Positions 17,884 to 26,027 of a stretch of 64,000 nt of DNA are shown here, piece after piece. The position numbers were made by a program, and so were the translations under genes. The stretch's first letter is position 1, and each line of letters starts with the position of its first letter. The stretch is from Kordia sp. SMS9 (GTDB lineage Bacteria; Bacteroidota; Bacteroidia; Flavobacteriales; Flavobacteriaceae). The stretch covers positions 4,364,001 through 4,428,000 of the forward strand of contig NZ_CP031153.1 of NCBI RefSeq assembly GCF_003352465.1. Direction: 5' to 3'. The notes under the pieces are model-generated. The model was not told the DNA's origin. It was given only the letters and a program-made list of their open reading frames with translations, and made no database searches.

Positions 17884-18504
17884 TTAGGTACACATGATAA
17901 AAATAGCAATTCCCACAAATACAACAATTTGCAGCCATTTCATATATACGCCAATGTTTTTATTTTTTTGAATGGATTCAGAAATGATTCCCCCAAAAAC
18001 TGCAACCGCACCAAAAACAAAAAACGAAACTAAAATGAATAGAAAGCCCAATACGTAAAATTGTAGCACTTCGCTCATCGTATCACTAAAAAGAAATCCT
18101 GGAAACAGTGCCAAGAAAAACAGTGTGACTTTCGGATTGAGCACATTCATGATAAATCCTTGCTTGAATAACTCAAAAACGGACTTTTTTGGAACGGCAC
18201 CATTTCCCAATTCAATAGCTCCAGAACTTTTGTACACTTTGTACGCCAAGTACACCAAATACAACGCTCCTAGAAGCTTCACGATAAAAAATAAGGTTGG
18301 ATTTTGTTTTAAAATGGTAGAGGCTCCAAAAGCCACTAAAGTCGTGTGAATGATACAACCTATCATCAATCCTAAAACGGTGGCAATTCCGTATTTACGA
18401 CCATTTACAATACTTTGCATGAGCACGTAAATATTGTCTGGCCCGGGCGAAATTGCTAGTAAAAATGTAGCTGTGACAAATCCTATGAGTATTTCTATAT
18501 TCAA
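17884..18504 (-). CDS. LysE/RhtB-family amino-acid exporter
   Basis: This 206-aa inner-membrane protein has the family signature near its start (FLLAISPGPDNIYVL), the conserved GLMIGC region and about six hydrophobic segments. The family exports amino acids or related metabolites; the substrate cannot be told. There is no ATG ahead of the first transmembrane helix, so TTG at 18504 (fMet-NIEILIGF) is the start. It is the first gene of a pair with the HELGH membrane protein. Confidence 0.9.
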   Translation of the reverse strand: MNIEILIGFVTATFLLAISPGPDNIYVLMQSIVNGRKYGIATVLGLMIGCIIHTTLVAFGASTILKQNPTLFFIVKLLGALYLVYLAYKVYKSSGAIELGNGAVPKKSVFELFKQGFIMNVLNPKVTLFFLALFPGFLFSDTMSEVLQFYVLGFLFILVSFFVFGAVAVFGGIISESIQKNKNIGVYMKWLQIVVFVGIAIFIMCT

Positions 18505-18619
18505 TACAACTGAATTTTTTTTTGAGCGTATAAAAATATATCTTTTTATTTTAACAATTCACATTGTAATGAACTTAGTTGTGCTAACGACAGAGTTTAT
18601 ATAACTATTGATCTAAACG

Positions 18620-19534
18620 ATGAAAACAATGAAAGTATATATAAATATTTTGATGCTGTGTTTGGTGTTTACTGTACACGCACAAACAGCAAACGCTAAT
18701 TATACCATTTCATTTGAAGGAACATGGAGTGCCAGTACGCATCCGCATGCTAATTTTTCCGTAAATGCACATTGGTCAAATTTAGTAGGCGCAATGCATA
18801 ATAGCAATGTTGTTTTTGTGAATCCAGGCTCACTGGCTTCTGCAGGAATTGAAGATGTGGCTGAAAATGGTCAAAATGATGCCATACAGCTAGAAGTTCA
18901 AAATGCGATGAATGCTGGAAATGCAAATCTTTTTTTCAATCAACCGTTTGATGCATTTTCTCCAACAGCAACAGCTGCCACAAGTATTGTTGCAGATCAA
19001 AATTTTCCACTACTTTCCTTAGCTTCGATGATTGCGCCAAGTCCCGATTGGATGATTCAGGTAAATAGTATCTCGTTATTGGATACTAATGGCGATTGGA
19101 TACCGTCTATTGTCATGGATTTATTTCCTTATGATGCAGGAACGGAAGATGGCAATATGTATGCTTCTAACAATCCTGATACTGTGCCGCAGCAACCGAT
19201 TAGTAGTTTGCAGAATATTGCACCTTTTTCCAATGCAAAAGTTGGTACTTTAACGATTTCATTGGTTTCCTTGAGTACGACAGAATTCAACATTAATACC
19301 GCTTTTTCTGTTAGTACGAATGCTGCGAATAAGTCTATTCAAATTTATAATGCTGACAGAAAAACGATGCAACAAATTGAGATGTATGACGCCTTTGGCA
19401 ATCTTTTGAAACGCTATGCAAATCCTTCAAACGAAGCCATGAAAACCTTTACATTTCCGAACACAAAAAGCGGATTATACATTGTAAAGATTACGACTGA
19501 TACTAGTACTGTTATTAAGAAAGTATTGTTGTAG
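18620..19534 (+). CDS. Spondin-domain protein secreted by T9SS
   Basis: This 304-aa protein has a signal peptide (MKTMKVYINILMLCLVFTVHA) and a Spondin_N-type domain at about residues 25-200 (ISFEGTWSASTHP, HANFSVNAHWSN, GIEDVAENGQ). The type A sorting domain follows from about residue 230, ending YIVKITTDTSTVIKKVLL. Spondin domains are best known from eukaryotic extracellular matrix proteins but occur in many marine bacteria. A surface or matrix-adhesion role is plausible. Confidence 0.85.
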   Translation: MKTMKVYINILMLCLVFTVHAQTANANYTISFEGTWSASTHPHANFSVNAHWSNLVGAMHNSNVVFVNPGSLASAGIEDVAENGQNDAIQLEVQNAMNAGNANLFFNQPFDAFSPTATAATSIVADQNFPLLSLASMIAPSPDWMIQVNSISLLDTNGDWIPSIVMDLFPYDAGTEDGNMYASNNPDTVPQQPISSLQNIAPFSNAKVGTLTISLVSLSTTEFNINTAFSVSTNAANKSIQIYNADRKTMQQIEMYDAFGNLLKRYANPSNEAMKTFTFPNTKSGLYIVKITTDTSTVIKKVLL

Positions 19535-19543
19535 CAGTATTTT

Positions 19544-20563
19544 TTATGCTCTTTTTAAAAGTTCTTTGTTGATATTTTTAATGAGATTTGGACCTTCATA
19601 AACAAATCCTGTGTACAATTGTACCAAATCTGCACCGGCGTCCAATTTTTCAAGCGCATCTTTTGCCGTGTGAATGCCTCCTACTCCAATAATTGGAAAG
19701 GCTTTGTTACTTTTTTCTGCTAAGAAACGAATCACTTCTGTAGAACGGTTGGTGAGTGGTTTTCCGCTCAATCCACCCATTTCTTCCTTGTCGGGAGATT
19801 GTAAACCTTCGCGGGAAATGGTGGTGTTTGTAGCAATGACGCCTGCAATGTTGGTATTTGCCACAATTTCGATAATGTCTTCCAATTGTTCATTGGTTAA
19901 ATCGGGTGCAATTTTGAGTAGAATTGGCTTTGGCGAAGCCTTTTCTCTATTCATTCCTTGCAAAGTAGACAACAACGCTGTTAGCGGTTCTTTATCTTGT
20001 AATTCACGTAATCCTGGTGTATTTGGCGAACTTACATTCACCACAAAATAATCAACATGTGGAAATAAAGCTTCAAAGCATATTTTGTAATCTTCAACAG
20101 CGTCTTCGTTTGGTGTCACTTTATTTTTCCCAATGTTTCCGCCAATTAGCACGCCTTTGTTCTTTTTTAAACGTTCTACGGCTTCATGAACGCCGCCGTT
20201 ATTGAATCCCATACGATTGATAATGGCTTCGTCTTGTTTCAAGCGAAAGAGACGTTTCTTAGGATTTCCTACTTGTGGTTTCGGTGTTAAGGTTCCTATT
20301 TCTATAAAGCCAAATCCGAAATTGGAAAGTTCGTTGTAGAGTTTTGCATCTTTGTCAAAACCCGCAGCCAAACCGACAGGATTTTTAAACGTTAAGCCAA
20401 AAACCGTACGTTCCAAACGTTTGTCATTCACTACATACATTCTTCTAAAAATGCTAGAAACAAAAGGAATTTTGCAAAGTGTTCTAATCAATGAAAAGGT
20501 AAAATGATGCACTTTTTCTGGATCGAAGCGAAAAAGGATAGGTTTTACAAGAAATTGGTACAT
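19544..20563 (-). CDS. pyrD: Dihydroorotate dehydrogenase (quinone), class 2
   Basis: The ATG at 20563 (MYQFLVKPILFRFDPEKVHH) gives 339 aa, standard for class 2 enzymes. The enzyme oxidises dihydroorotate to orotate in pyrimidine synthesis, peripheral on the inner membrane through its N-terminal helices. Visible motifs are PVGLAAGFDKD, the catalytic NVSSPNTPGLR and the FMN-binding GVGGI and YTGFVYEGP. It converges with the spondin gene, 9 bases apart. Confidence 0.96.
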   Translation of the reverse strand: MYQFLVKPILFRFDPEKVHHFTFSLIRTLCKIPFVSSIFRRMYVVNDKRLERTVFGLTFKNPVGLAAGFDKDAKLYNELSNFGFGFIEIGTLTPKPQVGNPKKRLFRLKQDEAIINRMGFNNGGVHEAVERLKKNKGVLIGGNIGKNKVTPNEDAVEDYKICFEALFPHVDYFVVNVSSPNTPGLRELQDKEPLTALLSTLQGMNREKASPKPILLKIAPDLTNEQLEDIIEIVANTNIAGVIATNTTISREGLQSPDKEEMGGLSGKPLTNRSTEVIRFLAEKSNKAFPIIGVGGIHTAKDALEKLDAGADLVQLYTGFVYEGPNLIKNINKELLKRA

Positions 20564-20820
20564 GCTGTTTTGTTTGTGCAAAAATAGTTTAAATTTTAGA
20601 AGTGAAATCTTTTTGTCTGTTATTTTATGTATGAAGTTTCACTTTTTTTAACTTTCGTAAAAGCAGCTCTAACATCTGTTTTGAAAAGTGGCGGTACTTT
20701 CATTCTACATAAATAATCAACTTATTTTTATACTTACAATTCATAAAACCAGAGATCTAAAGTTTTCTTTTCAAACTGTTGTCTTTTAATTTTATAAATA
20801 ATAAATCAAAAAAAAATATC

Positions 20821-21024
20821 ATGAAAAAAAAGAATTTAACATCGTTATCACTAAACAAAAGATCAATCTCTAAAATCCAAGGTCAAGGACTTCACGGTGG
20901 AAGTAGTATACTTACAGGACTTTGGAATAGTTGTCGCGCAATTGAATGCCTTTCAGAAGATTGTACTTCTATTGACTGTTTTGTCAGGGAATCTGAAAAC
21001 CCAACGTGTACAAGTCAAAATTAA
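20821..21024 (+). CDS. Small double-glycine leader peptide, RiPP (class I lanthipeptide-like) precursor candidate
   Basis: The ATG at 20821 gives 67 aa. The leader has the Bacteroidota pattern of alternating Lys-Leu-Asn (MKKKNLTSLSLNKRSIS), ending in LHGG at about residues 22-25. The 42-residue core has five cysteines (in SCRAIECLSEDC, IDC, PTC) and many Ser and Thr. Its leader closely matches that of the peptide at 37508. Similar leaders are annotated as class I lanthipeptide precursors, but no LanB/LanC enzyme or peptidase-containing exporter is in the window, so maturation would be in trans. A hairpin terminator follows 18 bases later. Confidence 0.75.
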   Translation: MKKKNLTSLSLNKRSISKIQGQGLHGGSSILTGLWNSCRAIECLSEDCTSIDCFVRESENPTCTSQN

Positions 21025-21041
21025 AAAATAACTTAGTCAAC

Positions 21042-21069
21042 AAAATGCTTCTTCTTTAAGGAGCATTTT
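21042..21069 (+). terminator. Terminator after the peptide gene
   Basis: AAAATGCT (21042-21049) pairs with AGCATTTT (21062-21069), followed by four more T. Confidence 0.7.
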
Positions 21070-21140
21070 TTTTTGAAAAAGCTTTTGAATTGTGCGTTAT
21101 TTTTTTTCAGAATCTACTATTTTTGAAAAAAAGACTTCAC

Positions 21141-22376
21141 ATGCAACATATTATAGACAGATTTATCAGTTATGTTACGATTGATACCGAATCTGATCCA
21201 ACTTCTGACACGACACCAAGTACTGAAAAACAATGGAATTTAGCCAATCTATTGGTAGATGAATTGAAACGAATTGGGTTGTCTGATGTTACAATAGACA
21301 ACAACGCATATATTATGGCAACGTTGCCAAGCAATGTAGATCATGACGTGCCAACGATCGGATTTGTGTCGCATTTTGATACGTCTCCAGATTTTACAGG
21401 CGCCAATGTAAATCCTCAGATTATACACAATTATGACGGAAAAGATATTGTGCTAAATGCCGCAGAAAATATTGTGCTTTCGCCAGATTATTTTGACGAC
21501 TTGTTATTTTACAAAGGAAAAACCTTAATTACTACGGACGGAACTACATTGTTGGGTGCCGATGACAAAGCAGGGATTTGCGAAATTGTGTCTGCAATGG
21601 AATATTTGATCAATCATCCAGAAATAAAACATGGAAAAATTCGTATCGGCTTTACACCAGATGAAGAAATTGGTCGTGGTGCACACAAGTTTGATGTGGA
21701 AAAGTTTGGTGCGGATTGGGCATATACGATGGATGGAAGCCAAATTGGTGAGTTGGAATACGAAAATTTCAACGCTGCAAGTGCTACAATTGAAATTAAA
21801 GGAAAAATTGTACATCCTGGCTATGCAAAAAATAAAATGATCAATTCCATTTTGATTGCGAACGAAATCATAAATTCATTGCCATCACATGATGTTCCGC
21901 AAGAAACCACCGATCGTGAAGGCTTTTACCATTTACATACGGTGACAGGAAGCGTAGAAGAATCGTCTTTGGCATACATTATTCGTGATCACGACAAAAA
22001 TAAGTTTCAAGCGCGTAAAGAGTTGTTAGAGAAAATTGCGGCTGATATTAACAGTCGCTACACGTATGATCCTGTACAATTGACGATCAAAGATCAGTAT
22101 TACAACATGAAAGAAAAGGTTGAACCTGTGTTTCATATTGTAGAAATTGCCGAAGAAGCCATGAAAGCGTTAGACATTACGCCAATTATTAAGCCTATTC
22201 GCGGTGGAACTGATGGTTCGCAATTGTCATTTATGGGCTTGCCGTGTCCAAACATTTTTGCGGGCGGACATAATTTTCATGGACGTTATGAGTATGTTCC
22301 TGTAGAAAGTATTCAAAGTGCGATTGAAGTGATTGTTAAAATTGCGGAATTGACAGCGGCAAAGTACCAAAAATAA
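21141..22376 (+). CDS. pepT: Peptidase T (tripeptidase)
   Basis: Starting at the ATG at 21141 (MQHIIDRFISYVTIDTESDP) gives 411 aa, the family length. This M20-family zinc aminotripeptidase removes N-terminal residues from tripeptides in the cytoplasm. Metal and catalytic positions are visible in GFVSHFDTSPD, LLGADDKAG, TPDEEIGRG and AGGHNFHGRYE. It appears to be a single gene. Confidence 0.96.
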   Translation: MQHIIDRFISYVTIDTESDPTSDTTPSTEKQWNLANLLVDELKRIGLSDVTIDNNAYIMATLPSNVDHDVPTIGFVSHFDTSPDFTGANVNPQIIHNYDGKDIVLNAAENIVLSPDYFDDLLFYKGKTLITTDGTTLLGADDKAGICEIVSAMEYLINHPEIKHGKIRIGFTPDEEIGRGAHKFDVEKFGADWAYTMDGSQIGELEYENFNAASATIEIKGKIVHPGYAKNKMINSILIANEIINSLPSHDVPQETTDREGFYHLHTVTGSVEESSLAYIIRDHDKNKFQARKELLEKIAADINSRYTYDPVQLTIKDQYYNMKEKVEPVFHIVEIAEEAMKALDITPIIKPIRGGTDGSQLSFMGLPCPNIFAGGHNFHGRYEYVPVESIQSAIEVIVKIAELTAAKYQK

Positions 22377-22493
22377 TCCATTGGTCGATTTTTTGTATTC
22401 CTACAACGATTGTTCAACATTTATTTTTTTGTAAGAATTAATCCACTGCAGTAGTATTTATTTTTGAGGAAATAACCTTAAAAATAAAGAATT

Positions 22494-23321
22494 ATGGGAA
22501 CTATTTCAGAATCGTTAAGTACATTTTATGACACTATTGCCGAAGGAATTGGCGATTGGGGATTGAAACTAATTGGTGCATTAGCAGCTTTAATTATTGG
22601 CTTTTGGATCATCCGAATGATTATGAAAGCTATTGGAAAAGCTTTTGAAACGCGCCATGTGGATGAAACTTTGCGCCCATTTTTACTGACGGTGATTGGA
22701 TTTATTCTTAAACTCGTTTTACTAATTTCCATTGCTGGGATTGTTGGAATTCCAACCGCTTCTTTTGCAGCATTGATTGCTGGGATTGGTATTGCTATTG
22801 GTGCCGCTTTCAATGGTTCTCTTGGTCATTTAGCTTCTGGTGTAATGCTATTGATCTTCAGGCCTTTTAAAGTGGGCGATTTGATCAAAACAAATGATGC
22901 TTTTGGTTTTGTAAAAGAAATTTCAGTGTTTGTGACAGTAATAGAAACATTTCAAAACGAAACCGTGATTGTACCTAACGGCGCAATTACCGCAAATAAA
23001 ATTACAAATCTTACGAAAATAGGAAATCTTCGTATCGACATGCCTTTTGGGATTCAATATGGAACAGATATTCAAAAAGCAAGAGACATTGTTGCAGAAG
23101 TTTTAAAAAATGATAAAAATGTATTGGCTGAGCCAGCTCCGAGAGTTGCTGTGAATAATTTAGGAACCAATGGTGTTGAATTGTTAGCCATGCCGTATGT
23201 TGATTGTAATAACTATTGGGATGTATATTGGGATACACGTCAAAAAATCGTAGAAGCCTTAGGAGCAGCTAAGTATGACGCACCTTTTGCACAACGTATT
23301 GTAACGATGAAACAGTTGTAA
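22494..23321 (+). CDS. Small-conductance mechanosensitive channel (MscS family)
   Basis: This 275-aa inner-membrane protein has three hydrophobic segments. The third is the Gly/Ala-rich pore helix (AALIAGIGIAIGAAFNG) followed by the family signature SGVMLLIFRPFKVGDLI and a beta-domain and C-terminal cytosolic part. The protein opens under membrane tension to release osmolytes. It is close to the minimal length of the family (E. coli MscS is 286 aa). A TATTTTTG box at 22459-22466 could be its -7 element, and a hairpin ends it. Confidence 0.94.
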   Translation: MGTISESLSTFYDTIAEGIGDWGLKLIGALAALIIGFWIIRMIMKAIGKAFETRHVDETLRPFLLTVIGFILKLVLLISIAGIVGIPTASFAALIAGIGIAIGAAFNGSLGHLASGVMLLIFRPFKVGDLIKTNDAFGFVKEISVFVTVIETFQNETVIVPNGAITANKITNLTKIGNLRIDMPFGIQYGTDIQKARDIVAEVLKNDKNVLAEPAPRVAVNNLGTNGVELLAMPYVDCNNYWDVYWDTRQKIVEALGAAKYDAPFAQRIVTMKQL

Positions 23322-23344
23322 ACAAAAATCATTAAAAATATATG

Positions 23345-23369
23345 AAAGCCGTCCTTTTTGGATGGCTTT
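23345..23369 (+). terminator. Terminator after the MscS gene
   Basis: AAAGCCGTCC (23345-23354) pairs with GGATGGCTTT (23360-23369), one G-U pair, followed by T-rich sequence. Confidence 0.7.
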
Positions 23370-23395
23370 TTCTATTTTAGTAAAAAATATTCCCC

Positions 23396-23995
23396 ATGAA
23401 AAAGTTTACTTCCGTAGAAAGTTACATCCAAAGTTTCCCTGAATGGGAAGCGAAATTACGTTTGTTACAAAATAGTATTCTTAAAAATTCGAATGTAACG
23501 GAAACGCTCAAATGGAGTATTCCCGTGTATACGGTCAACGGAAAAAATGTATTGGGAATTGGCTGTTTTAAATCGCACATCGCCATTTGGTTTTTTCATG
23601 GAGCGTTGTTAAAAGATGAAGCGAATATGCTCGTAAACGCGCAAGAAGGCAAAACACAAGCCATGCGCCATTGGAAGTTTACAGCTTCTGATCGTATTGA
23701 TGAAGCTTTGGTACAACAGTATGTAAACGAAGCCATTCAGCATCAATTGGAAGGCAAAACAGTTGTATTTAAAAAAGAGTCAACTGTCACTCTTCCTGAA
23801 GCTTTGGCAAATGCATTTACGACAAATACAGCATTGAAAGAAGCGTTTCAAACATTAACCAATTATAAACGAAAAGAATACATAGAACACATTGCCACAG
23901 CCAAAAGAGAAGCAACGCAGCAACGGCGCTTAGAAAAAATTATTCCGATGAGGCGCATTCAGAAAATAGCTCACTTAAAGCTAACAAGAACATAA
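23396..23995 (+). CDS. YdeI/OmdA-like (DUF1801) protein with IS-altered C-terminus
   Basis: The frame encodes 199 aa. It has a DUF1801-like N-terminal domain (ESYIQSFPEWEAKLRLLQ, ETLKWSIPVYTV, WFFHGALLKD) and the family's helical tail (YIEHIATAKREATQQRRLEKIIPM). Family members normally end with a segment like ILxGKGLNDKYK. Here the frame leaves the family pattern after M185 and adds 14 foreign residues (RRIQKIAHLKLTRT) encoded by the end of an insertion sequence. The missing tail (ILKGKGLNDKYK) is still readable at 25603-25641 on the far side of the IS. The original protein would have had 197 aa. Since only 12 residues were swapped, the protein may remain stable; the function of the family is unclear. 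Confidence 0.85.
   Translation: MKKFTSVESYIQSFPEWEAKLRLLQNSILKNSNVTETLKWSIPVYTVNGKNVLGIGCFKSHIAIWFFHGALLKDEANMLVNAQEGKTQAMRHWKFTASDRIDEALVQQYVNEAIQHQLEGKTVVFKKESTVTLPEALANAFTTNTALKEAFQTLTNYKRKEYIEHIATAKREATQQRRLEKIIPMRRIQKIAHLKLTRT
23946..23951 (+). repeat. Target-site duplication, left copy (CGATGA)
   Basis: CGATGA directly abuts the left terminal repeat and recurs directly after the right terminal repeat at 25598-25603. Removing the IS and one copy restores the reading frame of the interrupted gene. Confidence 0.85.
23952..23968 (+). repeat. IS left terminal inverted repeat
   Basis: GGCGCATTCAGAAAATA reads inward; it is the exact reverse complement of 25581-25597. Confidence 0.9.
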
Positions 23996-24033
23996 AAATC
24001 CAAGATTTGATCTATTTCATTTCTTGGATTTTT
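23994..24033. terminator. Hairpin inside the IS, downstream of the transposase
   Basis: AAAAATCCAAGA (23994-24005) pairs with TCTTGGATTTTT (24022-24033). It lies between the transposase stop and the left IS end and can end transcripts from either side. Confidence 0.55.
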
Positions 24034-24122
24034 ATTTTGGACTGTTTTTATGTTCTTTTTAGTGAGTTTTGTTAACGATAAGACATACCTATGCCATAGT
24101 TTTGGTAAACTATTTTAAAAAT

Positions 24123-25475
24123 TTATGCTGCTATTTGTTGCTTTTTGTAGATTCTTCTTCCGATTTCTAAGGCATTAGCGGTATGTATACCAAAGAATAT
24201 CCACAGGGTTTCTGTAAGCTTTGTTTTTGCTTTTATTTTTTTGAGATGATAATACTCTTTTTCCTTGCCAAAGCTACCTTCTAATCGCGTAGCTCTTTCT
24301 TTTGTGATTAAGCTCTTTAATTTTTTCTCTTGCTTGTAGTCTTTAGGAGGCCTTCCTTTTCTTTTGAAGTCGGTTTTAATCTTGTGCTTTGTGACAAAGT
24401 TTCTATTCTTGTTTGTGGCATATATAGCATCTGCTCCAATGATCTTGGTTTTTCTATGGGTAAGATCTTGTGCTTTATAGATCGTAGCTTGCAGTCGCGT
24501 TCCCTCATTGAAGGCATGAAAACTTAGGTGTTCTATAAAGCTAATTCCATCGATTTGTAGTTTGTTAACTTTGGCTCCGAACTCTACGGGTTTGATTTCT
24601 TTTCCTCGAACGATAGGTCGTAAGTAGTCCTTTGCAATACTTACAATACGGTCTTTAATCTTATTACCTGTTCTGAAGTGATATTCTTGTTGAGAGTAAA
24701 CTTTTTTGATTGTAGCTACTCTGCGATAGTATTGTACACTGCCTCGTAGATGATCATAGCTACGAAGTTCAGCTTCAAAGTCGATAAACTTCTTTAATAA
24801 CCCTAAAAGTGAACGTGTTAGTGATTTTCGTTTTGACTTGGTCTTGCGACGCATCTTGCTAAAATTGTGATAGCGTCGCTTCCATTTCAGGTATTTGCTC
24901 CGTATCATTTTTACTCCCACTACCTTGGCATTTTTACGGAGTTGCTTATACATCCAGTTCACAGCTTCCCATAGTAGCTTTTGGTTGGAAGGATACCGCA
25001 GTTCACTCTCGTAACAAGTGGCATCTACGGTAAGCTGATTAGGATTCTCAATATAATCAGACCAGTGTACATATAGACATTTTTGCAATACATCAATGTT
25101 TAAGCTAGCAGATAGCTCACATCGTATTTGACTTACGATTTTATAATTAGTGATACGGTCAAAACCCAAATGTAAATCACAAAAAAACTGATAATCAATA
25201 TTACTGTTGAGTTGTTCTATAAGTCGCTTATCACTGCAACAGGCATAATGTTTTAAAAACATCAGCGCAATCCGACCTTGTGGACTAAAGGACATTTTAG
25301 CTCCTTTAGAAGATTCTTTAAGGTCAAAATATCTAACCAAATCAGACCAAGGAATGGCAGTGTAAATCTTACCAAGATCACTCTCTAAAAATCGAACATA
25401 ATATGCATCAAAATTTTCAACAGAAGATAAAAAGGAAAATTTGTGCTGAAACTCACTAATTCTTTGTATTTTCAT
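24123..25475 (-). CDS. IS5/IS1182-type DDE transposase
   Basis: Starting at the ATG at 25475 (MKIQRISEFQHKF) gives 450 aa; a start 15 codons upstream at 25520 would fall inside a hairpin loop. The N-terminal part resembles DUF772 (SPQGRIALMFLKHYACCSDKRLIEQL). Likely catalytic acidic residues are in QLTVDATCYESEL, KIIGADAIYATN and RLEGSFGKEKEYY, the latter in the C-terminal DDE_Tnp_1-like block. A Lys/Arg-rich insert sits near residues 190-230. The frame is intact and lies inside the IS with perfect ends. Confidence 0.9.
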   Translation of the reverse strand: MKIQRISEFQHKFSFLSSVENFDAYYVRFLESDLGKIYTAIPWSDLVRYFDLKESSKGAKMSFSPQGRIALMFLKHYACCSDKRLIEQLNSNIDYQFFCDLHLGFDRITNYKIVSQIRCELSASLNIDVLQKCLYVHWSDYIENPNQLTVDATCYESELRYPSNQKLLWEAVNWMYKQLRKNAKVVGVKMIRSKYLKWKRRYHNFSKMRRKTKSKRKSLTRSLLGLLKKFIDFEAELRSYDHLRGSVQYYRRVATIKKVYSQQEYHFRTGNKIKDRIVSIAKDYLRPIVRGKEIKPVEFGAKVNKLQIDGISFIEHLSFHAFNEGTRLQATIYKAQDLTHRKTKIIGADAIYATNKNRNFVTKHKIKTDFKRKGRPPKDYKQEKKLKSLITKERATRLEGSFGKEKEYYHLKKIKAKTKLTETLWIFFGIHTANALEIGRRIYKKQQIAA

Positions 25476-25490
25476 AGCTAGAGAAAAAAG

Positions 25491-25532
25491 AAAACCCCGT
25501 TTTTGCACCATATAGGTCATTTTCGGGGTTTT
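25491..25532 (-). terminator. Stem-loop just ahead of the transposase
   Basis: AAAACCCCG (25491-25499) pairs with CGGGGTTTT (25524-25532) and is followed by T-rich sequence on the minus strand. It would stop transcription entering the IS from outside before it reaches the transposase start at 25475. Protection from incoming transcription is a known theme in insertion sequences; here it is inferred from structure alone. Confidence 0.55.
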
Positions 25533-25580
25533 ATGTTTCTTTAATTTACAAAGAAATACTAGTATTTACAAGGCTTTAGA

Positions 25581-25597
25581 TATTTTCTGAATGCGCC
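25581..25597 (-). repeat. IS right terminal inverted repeat
   Basis: Exact reverse complement of the left repeat at 23952-23968. Confidence 0.9.
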
Positions 25598-25603
25598 CGA
25601 TGA
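25598..25603 (+). repeat. Target-site duplication, right copy (CGATGA)
   Basis: Exact match to 23946-23951, directly outside the right terminal repeat. Confidence 0.85.
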
Positions 25604-25641
25604 TTTTGAAAGGCAAAGGATTGAATGATAAATATAAGTGA
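25598..25641 (+). pseudogene. Detached 3' end of the YdeI/OmdA-like gene
   Basis: Read in the frame of the gene interrupted at 23951, this stretch encodes PMILKGKGLNDKYK and a TGA stop at 25639-25641, the expected C-terminus of the family. It is separated from the rest of its gene by the 1,646-bp IS. Confidence 0.85.
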
Positions 25642-25680
25642 TTTTTATAGCTAAAATTTGCGGTTACAATTTAAAACAAA

Positions 25681-25706
25681 AAAAGCACCACTTTCGCGGT
25701 GCTTTT
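25681..25706 (-). terminator. Terminator after yajC
   Basis: AAAAGCACC (25681-25689) pairs with GGTGCTTTT (25698-25706) around an 8-base loop, with T-rich sequence following on the minus strand. Confidence 0.75.
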
Positions 25707-25727
25707 GAGTTATATAAAAATAACATA

Positions 25728-26009
25728 TTATTTTTTTGCTGGAGGATTGTTGAGTCTTGCAGAAGCTTCTACTGAAAGTGCTGCGCGTTCAAACTTGATT
25801 TTTCCTGCGCCAGTTTCAATAACACACGTAAAATCTTTATCGTTCAATTCAACAATTTTTCCATGAATTCCGCTTTTAGTGATCACTCGATCACCTTTTT
25901 TTACAGATGCCATGAATTTTTTCTCCTTTTTTTGTTTCTTTAATGAAGGTGCTATGATTAAAAAATATAGCACGGCAATCATTAATAATAACGGTAAAAT
26001 CTGTTCCAA
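25728..26009 (-). CDS. yajC: Preprotein translocase accessory subunit YajC
   Basis: This 93-aa protein has one N-terminal transmembrane helix (LPLLLMIAVLYFLIIAP) followed by the YajC signature (KKQKKEKKFMASVKKGDRVITKSGIHGKI). It joins SecDF next to the SecYEG channel. No in-frame ATG precedes the membrane helix, so TTG at 26009 is the likely start. It is the last gene of a row with the DUF1573 lipoprotein (18-base gap) and nusB. Confidence 0.93.
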   Translation of the reverse strand: MEQILPLLLMIAVLYFLIIAPSLKKQKKEKKFMASVKKGDRVITKSGIHGKIVELNDKDFTCVIETGAGKIKFERAALSVEASARLNNPPAKK

Positions 26010-26027
26010 TCTTTCTAATATAAGTGA

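Larger units (their letters stand above)
23952..25597 (-). mobile_element. Complete 1,646-bp insertion sequence with 17-bp terminal inverted repeats
   Basis: Both ends carry a perfect 17-bp inverted repeat, GGCGCATTCAGAAAATA (23952-23968) and its complement (25581-25597), flanked by a 6-bp direct duplication CGATGA. The element contains one transposase gene on the minus strand, intact, so it may be active. It interrupts a YdeI/OmdA-like gene 12 codons before its stop. By the transposase it belongs to the DDE IS5/IS1182-type groups; the exact family needs a database search. Confidence 0.9.

Noticed and set aside
24123..25520. Longer transposase start at 25520
   Set aside because: That ATG lies in the loop of a terminator-like hairpin; the ATG at 25475 follows the structure and gives a normal N-terminus. 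It cannot be excluded.
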